From Nitrospinales bacterium (GTDB taxonomy: Bacteria > Nitrospinota_A > UBA7883 > JACRGQ01), in assembly GCA_023248495.1 (NCBI GenBank), contig JAHFEK010000014.1, forward strand, positions 1-37,029: a stretch of DNA of 37,029 nt, read 5' to 3'. The translations under genes and the position numbers were made by a program. Each line of letters opens with the position of its first letter. The first letter of the stretch is position 1. Of this stretch, positions 32,782-37,029 are shown in pieces. The notes below the pieces were generated by a model. It ran no database searches. It was not told the DNA's origin and saw only the letters and a program-made list of their open reading frames with translations.

Positions 32782-34506
32782 TTACCGTAACCTTTGGACA
32801 ACCCGGCCTTGCATTGTGGTCGGCAAGGTTGAAAGCTGTTGTGAAAGATAGTTGCTTTGACCTTTAAGCGTCGCGAGGACACTCTCAAGCCGCGCATATT
32901 TCGCGGTGAGGTCATCCGATTTTTTCTTGATTCGCATGTTGAGGGTGTCGATCTGGCCCTGGTAGTCGGTGTTTCGTTTATCGAGCGACTGCTGCTGGTT
33001 GTAGATGGCTCCCTGTGCCGAGTATTCCGTGTAGAAGCCTGTGCGGTACGACAACTGTTCGGCGATGCCAACGGAAACGTTCATGGTGCCGGTATCGCCC
33101 GCCTTGATGTTGTTGGCTTGCATGGCAAAACCCGCGAGGTCGCTTCCGGCGGGACCGTCAAAGGTGTTGCCGGTCTGGGTCATGGTGAGCCAGTTCGACG
33201 TCCCCTGCCGGCGCATCTGCATCACCGGGGAGCCGTTGGAATCGTTGACCACCTGGGTGTCGTAGACGGCGGAAGTGGTGGCGCCCGTGGCGATAATGGA
33301 TGTGTATGTTCCCTGTGCGTTCGCGGTGAAGAGGCGGCGCACACCGGTGGCGTTGGCATTGAGCGCTTGGGTGAGCAGGCCGGTGTCCACGCTCAAGTGG
33401 TTGTTGACGTCGGTGGTGACGCCTACCTGGCTTAGCGAGGCGTAGCCGTTATTGACCGGAAGGCCGCCCACGGGTCCGCTGACTATGCTGCTCAGGCTTT
33501 GCTGGATGTTCACCAGGGTGCTGTTGCCGAAAAGCGGTTTGGTGCTCTGGCCTTTGGTATACGCCAACTGTGTGCGGGAATAATCCATAACATCGTTATA
33601 GGCGGTGGCGAAATCCTGCACATTTTTAACGATGCCGGCATTGTCGCTGGCCAACATGATCTTGCCGCTTCCCGTGCCGGTGAGCGAAAGGCTTACGCCC
33701 GGCAGAAGGTCGTTAACGGTGTTCGAGGAACGGGAAACAGCCAAGCCGTCCAAGGTTATCGCCGCATCCTGCGCCGTCTGGGTGGTGCTGAAGCTTAACG
33801 CGTTCGCGTTTGTTCCCAAACCGTTTTGCCCCGCCACAGAGGAAACCGTGAATGCCTGATTGGCGCCGGTATCGTTGCTGGAAAGGAGCATTTTGTAGCT
33901 CGGTGCGTCGGTCGTGCCGCCGTTCACTATGCTGGCGGTGATGCCCAGCGTTGAAGAGTTTATCGCATTGCTAAGATCCTGCAAGGTGCCTTGGGTGAAT
34001 GTCTGGGTGATGCCGGGCTGGGCGGGAGCTCCGGCGCCCAAGCCGTTTTGTGTCTGTACGGTTGAACCCCTGGTCAACGTGATGGTGACGCTATTGGCGC
34101 CGGTGGAATCGTTGGGGGAGCTGTAGCCGGTGGTGCTTTGCATTTTGTGCTGCGTTGCCAGGTGCCCGACGGCAAAGCTGTAGGTGCCGCTTCCGGCGTT
34201 GCCAATGGTTGTCGTATTTACGATGCTGGCGCCCCCCGGAACATCGTTTGTGAACGAGCCCGTGGTGCCGCGGAATTTCTGGTTGGTGTTAAGGTTGTGC
34301 GTTGCGGTGTTGAGCGCTAGCAATTTGGTGTTGAACGTCTGCCAGGCGGAAACCTGATCGGCTATGGCGGCTTGCTTATTTTGCAGTGAGACGACGGGGG
34401 CTTTTTCCAATTCCACGAGCTTTTGCACAATGCTCGCGCTATCAAGCCCGGATACAAGACCGGTAATCTGTATCGGTGCCGCGCTGGAGGTCGGTGTAAC
34501 AGCCAT
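32782..34506 (-). CDS. fliD: Flagellar filament cap protein FliD (HAP2)
   Basis: A 574-residue cap protein. The N-terminal ITGLVSGLDSASIVQKLVELEKAP is the FliD_N signature. A variable, Ser/Thr/Asn/Gly-rich centre (about 90-330) is the exposed part, and the C-terminal SLDKRNTDYQGQIDTLNMRI...LESVLATLKGQSNYLSQQL is the FliD_C coiled coil. FliD caps the growing filament and helps flagellin fold and insert. The ATG at 34506 has GAGGAG eight bases upstream; an in-frame TTG two codons earlier overlaps that site. It is followed closely by fliS. Confidence 0.94.
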   Translation of the reverse strand: MAVTPTSSAAPIQITGLVSGLDSASIVQKLVELEKAPVVSLQNKQAAIADQVSAWQTFNTKLLALNTATHNLNTNQKFRGTTGSFTNDVPGGASIVNTTTIGNAGSGTYSFAVGHLATQHKMQSTTGYSSPNDSTGANSVTITLTRGSTVQTQNGLGAGAPAQPGITQTFTQGTLQDLSNAINSSTLGITASIVNGGTTDAPSYKMLLSSNDTGANQAFTVSSVAGQNGLGTNANALSFSTTQTAQDAAITLDGLAVSRSSNTVNDLLPGVSLSLTGTGSGKIMLASDNAGIVKNVQDFATAYNDVMDYSRTQLAYTKGQSTKPLFGNSTLVNIQQSLSSIVSGPVGGLPVNNGYASLSQVGVTTDVNNHLSVDTGLLTQALNANATGVRRLFTANAQGTYTSIIATGATTSAVYDTQVVNDSNGSPVMQMRRQGTSNWLTMTQTGNTFDGPAGSDLAGFAMQANNIKAGDTGTMNVSVGIAEQLSYRTGFYTEYSAQGAIYNQQQSLDKRNTDYQGQIDTLNMRIKKKSDDLTAKYARLESVLATLKGQSNYLSQQLSTLPTTMQGRVVQRLR

Positions 34507-34625
34507 GTTCAATTCTCCTCAAGTTCTTTGTTCACCAATACTTATCGGGCAATGGCGGACGCTACTTAAGGGTTTTTTTAGGTGAGCTGGCGCAGTTTAA
34601 GTGTGTGAATTTAAAGCATTTATTT

Positions 34626-34655
34626 GGCAGGAGGTGTTTTTAGGCACCTCCTGCC
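34626..34655. terminator. Hairpin between fliD and the small flagellar-cluster gene
   Basis: GGCAGGAGGTG and CACCTCCTGCC form a perfect 11-bp stem with an eight-base loop. It lies downstream of the 34672-34983 gene and upstream of fliD. No T-tract follows in the minus direction, so it may be an attenuator or mRNA-stability element rather than a full terminator. Confidence 0.5.
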
Positions 34656-34671
34656 ATTCCCAACTTTTACC

Positions 34672-34983
34672 CTACACGTTGAACAAGGCACCTATAAAGT
34701 CGCCGCCCGAACGAAAAGCGGCCTTTTTAGTCATTTTTTGGACATCTTGAAGCCCCTGCGTATTGGCTGTTTCTTTGGCCGATATGGTTTTCCCGTTTCC
34801 GGAATCAAAACTTGCCAAAATACGCATTTTCAAAATGTCCGCTCTTCCGCCGAATTGTTGCCACCACTCCCCTATGAGAATGGATGGCATCTCCGGCCCA
34901 TCCGCGATTGACGTATCGCTTTTAGTATCAATACGTTTTATGTGGCGGATAGGACTGAAGTGGTCATGTATCTGTTGAGCCAC
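34672..34983 (-). CDS. Small protein of unknown function in the flagellar cluster
   Basis: A 103-residue hydrophilic protein with no signal peptide or membrane helix. The GTG start at 34983 is supported by AGGAGGG eight bases upstream. The order flagellin, this gene, fliD, fliS places it where flaG often stands, but the sequence lacks the FlaG C-terminal pattern. Notable segments are ILIGEWWQQFGGRADILKMRILASF and a basic KKAAFRSGG near the end. A role in filament assembly or flagellin regulation is only a guess from position. Confidence 0.7.
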   Translation of the reverse strand: MAQQIHDHFSPIRHIKRIDTKSDTSIADGPEMPSILIGEWWQQFGGRADILKMRILASFDSGNGKTISAKETANTQGLQDVQKMTKKAAFRSGGDFIGALFNV

Positions 34984-35050
34984 AGCGTGTCCCTCCTCTT
35001 TCTGTCATTAGGTTGTTTGGTTATGTTTCACTGTTTTAACCTAACGCGTA

Positions 35051-35182
35051 TTAGCCGAGGAGCTGGAGCACGGTTTGCGGCACCAAGTTCGCCTGCGCCA
35101 AAATCGAGGTGGATGCCTGCACCAGTATCTGGTTCCGGGTGAACTGCGAGATTTCGGTGGCGTAGTCGGCATCGCGGATCTG
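35051..35182 (-). other. In-frame continuation of flagellin after the amber codon
   Basis: Reading on past TAG at 35185-35183, the frame stays open for 43 residues and ends at TAA (35053-35051). It reads [18 protein letters not shown] followed by [18 protein letters not shown] and TVLQLLG, a full and well-conserved flagellin D0 C-terminal domain. It would restore a 283-residue flagellin if the amber position is decoded. Confidence 0.85.
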
Positions 35183-35902
35183 CTATTCGGCGGCGGTCAG
35201 GTTTTCCGTGCTGACTGCCAGGTTGGCCAAGGTGTGCACCAAGCGGTTTTGCACGGCGCCAAGGCGGCCGCGGCCATCGGTGACTTTCGATATGGCGCTG
35301 TCGATAGTGGCGAGCGAGGCCAGCGCCGACTGCGCGGTGAGCACGCCGGTGTTTTGTACTGCCAAGCCGGTGGTGGTGATGGCGGTCAGGTCAACGGCGG
35401 TGTTCAGGCTGAGCCTGTCGTTGGCTGTTGCCCGGATGCCAATCTGAATAACCACTGAGCTGGTGACGCCGGCGGAGAGGGAACCGTCAAGCAGTTTTTG
35501 GCCGTTGAATTCCGTCACGGACGCGATGCGGTCGATTTCGTCCTTCAGGGCCTGGAATTCGCGGTTGATCGTTTTGCGTTCCGTGCTGCCGACGGTGCCG
35601 GTAGCCGCCTGCGAGGCCAGTTCGCGCATACGGACGAGGATTGAGGACTGCTCGGAGAGCGCGCCTTCCGCCGTGTTGATGAGGCTGATGCCGTCGTTCG
35701 AGTTGCGGGTGGCCTGGTTCAAAGAACGGGTTTGGGCGCGCAGGCCTTCAGAGATCGCAAGGCCGGCGGCGTCATCCGCCGCTTTGTTAATCCGCATGCC
35801 GGAAGAGAGTTTTTCCAGCGATGAACCGAGGTGTGAACTGTTGTTGCTCAAGTTTCGTTGAGCGTTGACGGAGAAAAGGTTGTTATATACACGCAAAGCC
35901 AT
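35183..35902 (-). CDS. fliC: Flagellin, interrupted by an in-frame amber codon
   Basis: The 239 residues before the stop form a flagellin. The N-terminal D0/D1 part (MALRVYNNLFSVNAQRNLS, SLEKLSSGMRINKAADDAAG, SEGLRAQTRSLNQATRNSND) and the C-terminal D1 start (VTDGRGRLGAVQNRLVHTL) are highly conserved, with a short variable centre. The frame ends at TAG immediately after NLTAAE, where other flagellins continue with S-R-I-R-D; the remaining D0 helix is intact in the same frame. AAGGAGG stands before the ATG. Without D0-C the protein should not polymerise and lacks the FliS site. Possibilities are a sequencing error, a recent mutation, or readthrough. TAG is a normal stop for three other genes in this window. 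Confidence 0.93.
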   Translation of the reverse strand: MALRVYNNLFSVNAQRNLSNNSSHLGSSLEKLSSGMRINKAADDAAGLAISEGLRAQTRSLNQATRNSNDGISLINTAEGALSEQSSILVRMRELASQAATGTVGSTERKTINREFQALKDEIDRIASVTEFNGQKLLDGSLSAGVTSSVVIQIGIRATANDRLSLNTAVDLTAITTTGLAVQNTGVLTAQSALASLATIDSAISKVTDGRGRLGAVQNRLVHTLANLAVSTENLTAAE

Positions 35903-36194
35903 GATCGTATCCTCCTTGAAATTTTCGTGGCATCCTTGCCATCTTTAGTTTCAGTTGTAGGGTTTTACCGTTCGTTCGTTCGTTCGTTTTGCCTTGTTCC
36001 GTTGTTCTACATCTTTTCGGGGTTCTCCTTTGTAAGTTGGGCGTTGTGGTTTTCCATCTGCTTAGTGTTTTCGGAGTTTGGCGGGCCGGGCTAAAGGCAT
36101 TTTTTTATGTGAGGACGCGGGAAGTGGTCACGGGAGATGCGGGCGATAGATAAAGGCGGGGGATTCGACGTGAATGTTGATGAGTGAAAAACAG
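35903..36194. other. Flagellin upstream region
   Basis: About 290 bases between flagellin and the radical SAM gene, both on the minus strand. It holds the flagellin ribosome site, a small TGGCA/TGCCA dyad near 35930-35943 that could fold in the leader, and a CGTT tandem repeat. No convincing sigma28 (TAAA-N15-GCCGATAA) or sigma54 promoter was found by eye. Confidence 0.4.
35969..35988. repeat. CGTT tetranucleotide repeat, five units
   Basis: Five perfect tandem CGTT units about 67 bases upstream of the flagellin ATG. Tetranucleotide tracts at such positions can change length by slippage and alter promoter spacing. Confidence 0.85.
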
Positions 36195-37029
36195 CTATTT
36201 GAGCCCTTTTTCCCCTTGTTTATACTCTTTAACGATGTCAGGAAGGGATGCTATCCATCCCTTCTTTTGCTCAAACCAATGCTTAAGGGTTCGGTGGCCG
36301 TAAAGCTTGATCGAAATTTCTATCAGTCCCCGTTTCAGGTCGTGCAGCCGCAGCAGCAGGAAAAAAGCCCGTTTGAGGGTGTGGCGGAGACCATAAAAAC
36401 TGAGCATGGCGGTGATGGTGTCGTACTGCAGCCCGCGTTGGCTGAAGTGGGCCGGTTCAAACACGACATGGTGGGCGTCATACAGATGCCACTCGCGGGT
36501 GGTGATCCGTGCCTGCCGGGTCAATTCCTGATAGGTCCGCGTGCCGGGCAGCGGCGTCAGGATCATGAACTGCACCGAGTGGAGTTTGTTCCGTTTGGCG
36601 AAGGCGACAGTGCCGGTAATTACGGAAGCGTTGTCGGTATCGGCCCCGAAGACAAACATGCCATGCACCCGGATGCCGTAATGCCGGAGTTTTTGGATGG
36701 CTTTTTCGATTTTCTCGACCGTTTGTTTCTTGTTGTAGGCTTTAAGGGTTTCCGGATTGATCGACTCAAATCCTATATAAAGCAGATAGCAGTTGGATTC
36801 CCTCAGGAGGGCGAGGAGCTCCTCGTCGTCGGCCACATCAACGCTGGCTTGGGCCGTCCACTGGGGGGTCAGGTTCTCGCGTATCATGGCGCGGAGCAGT
36901 TCCTTGGCCCGTTTTTTATTAATGGTGAAATTGTCATCGTAGAAGAAGACCCAGTCATCGGGGTTCTTCACCCCATTTTCGCGGCAGAGATCTTTATGCC
37001 GCCTCAACTCCATTAAAACCCGTTCGGTA
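36195..37029 (-). CDS. Radical SAM protein (partial, C-terminal part)
   Basis: The open frame continues to the right edge without a start, so this is the C-terminal 277 residues of a longer gene. Sequence such as FFYDDNFTINKKRAKELL, LLYIGFESINPETLKAYNK, GMFVFGADTDN and FMILTPLPGTRTY matches the second half of the TIM barrel in B12-binding-domain radical SAM proteins. The CxxxCxxC cluster motif and any cobalamin domain lie beyond the edge. The last 70 residues are basic and helical. The substrate is unknown. The stop is TAG. Confidence 0.88.
   Translation of the reverse strand, partial: TERVLMELRRHKDLCRENGVKNPDDWVFFYDDNFTINKKRAKELLRAMIRENLTPQWTAQASVDVADDEELLALLRESNCYLLYIGFESINPETLKAYNKKQTVEKIEKAIQKLRHYGIRVHGMFVFGADTDNASVITGTVAFAKRNKLHSVQFMILTPLPGTRTYQELTRQARITTREWHLYDAHHVVFEPAHFSQRGLQYDTITAMLSFYGLRHTLKRAFFLLLRLHDLKRGLIEISIKLYGHRTLKHWFEQKKGWIASLPDIVKEYKQGEKGLK

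Noticed and set aside
34672-34983. FlaG assignment from gene order
   Set aside because: The sequence lacks the FlaG C-terminal strand pattern (V-V-x-I-x-D-x-x-T-G-E-x-I-R-x-I-P type), so position alone was not enough.
35183-35185. Genome-wide recoding of TAG as a sense codon to explain the flagellin
   Set aside because: TAG ends at least three other genes here at sensible positions: the tandem receiver (9978), the receiver (13042) and the radical SAM gene (36195). A global reassignment is therefore unlikely; only local readthrough, mutation or error remain.
35903-35995. Sigma28 or sigma54 promoter for flagellin
   Set aside because: TAAA and GG/GC-like elements are present but the spacings do not fit TAAA-N15-GCCGATAA or TGGCAC-N5-TTGCA.

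Overview
The window looks like chromosomal DNA from a GC-rich, Gram-negative, flagellated bacterium. It encodes several outer-membrane beta-barrel proteins, the ADP-heptose/LPS enzyme GmhA, menaquinone synthesis by the futalosine route (MqnE, MqnA), flagellar genes and many two-component proteins. This mix fits a 'deltaproteobacterial-grade' or Nitrospinota-like lineage, but nothing here fixes the taxon and no rRNA is present.

Layout. 1-1560 (minus): a sulfur-reduction operon (AsrC/NirA-like siroheme reductase, TusA-like carrier, PAPS-reductase-like PP-loop protein cut by the left edge). 1960-4386: a membrane hybrid histidine kinase with a 7TMR-DISM sensor. 4563-8188: a tightly coupled four-gene operon (receiver, YaiO-like beta-barrel, HEAT-repeat membrane protein, family 2 glycosyltransferase) that looks like a polysaccharide synthesis/export unit. 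8268-9469: arsR-arsM. 9978-13440 (minus): receiver, a CheA whose domains are circularly permuted, and a degenerate tandem receiver. 13639-16191: inorganic pyrophosphatase, then mqnE-mqnA. 16490-19039: an AT-richer accessory island with a Phd/PIN toxin-antitoxin pair and a GHKL ATPase that appears to end in a PD-(D/E)XK nuclease. 19142-20020: a ferredoxin-metallo-beta-lactamase fusion. 20322-23774: GspL/PilM-PilN-like and GspM/PilO-like genes joined to rimP and nusA. 23816-26165: gmhA, a probable small RNA on the opposite strand, and a second hybrid kinase. 26418-28477: a lipoprotein and a FadL/PorV-type beta-barrel. 28683-31456: a Memo-family protein, an OppF-like ATPase and a small membrane protein. 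31563-32246: tRNA-Cys and a DJ-1/PfpI protein. 32338-35902 (minus): fliS, fliD, a small unknown gene and a flagellin. The right edge cuts a radical SAM gene.

Points most worth a second look: (i) the flagellin carries an in-frame amber codon just before a perfectly conserved C-terminal domain; (ii) the CheA has the order P3-P4-P5-P1-P2; (iii) a probable sRNA displays a 10-base copy of the 16S rRNA anti-Shine-Dalgarno tail in its terminator loop; (iv) six genes have a -10 box only 6-7 bases before the start codon and no Shine-Dalgarno, implying widespread leaderless transcription; (v) the GHKL-nuclease protein next to a toxin-antitoxin pair is a candidate defence effector. All functional statements rest on reading motifs by eye; no database search was run.
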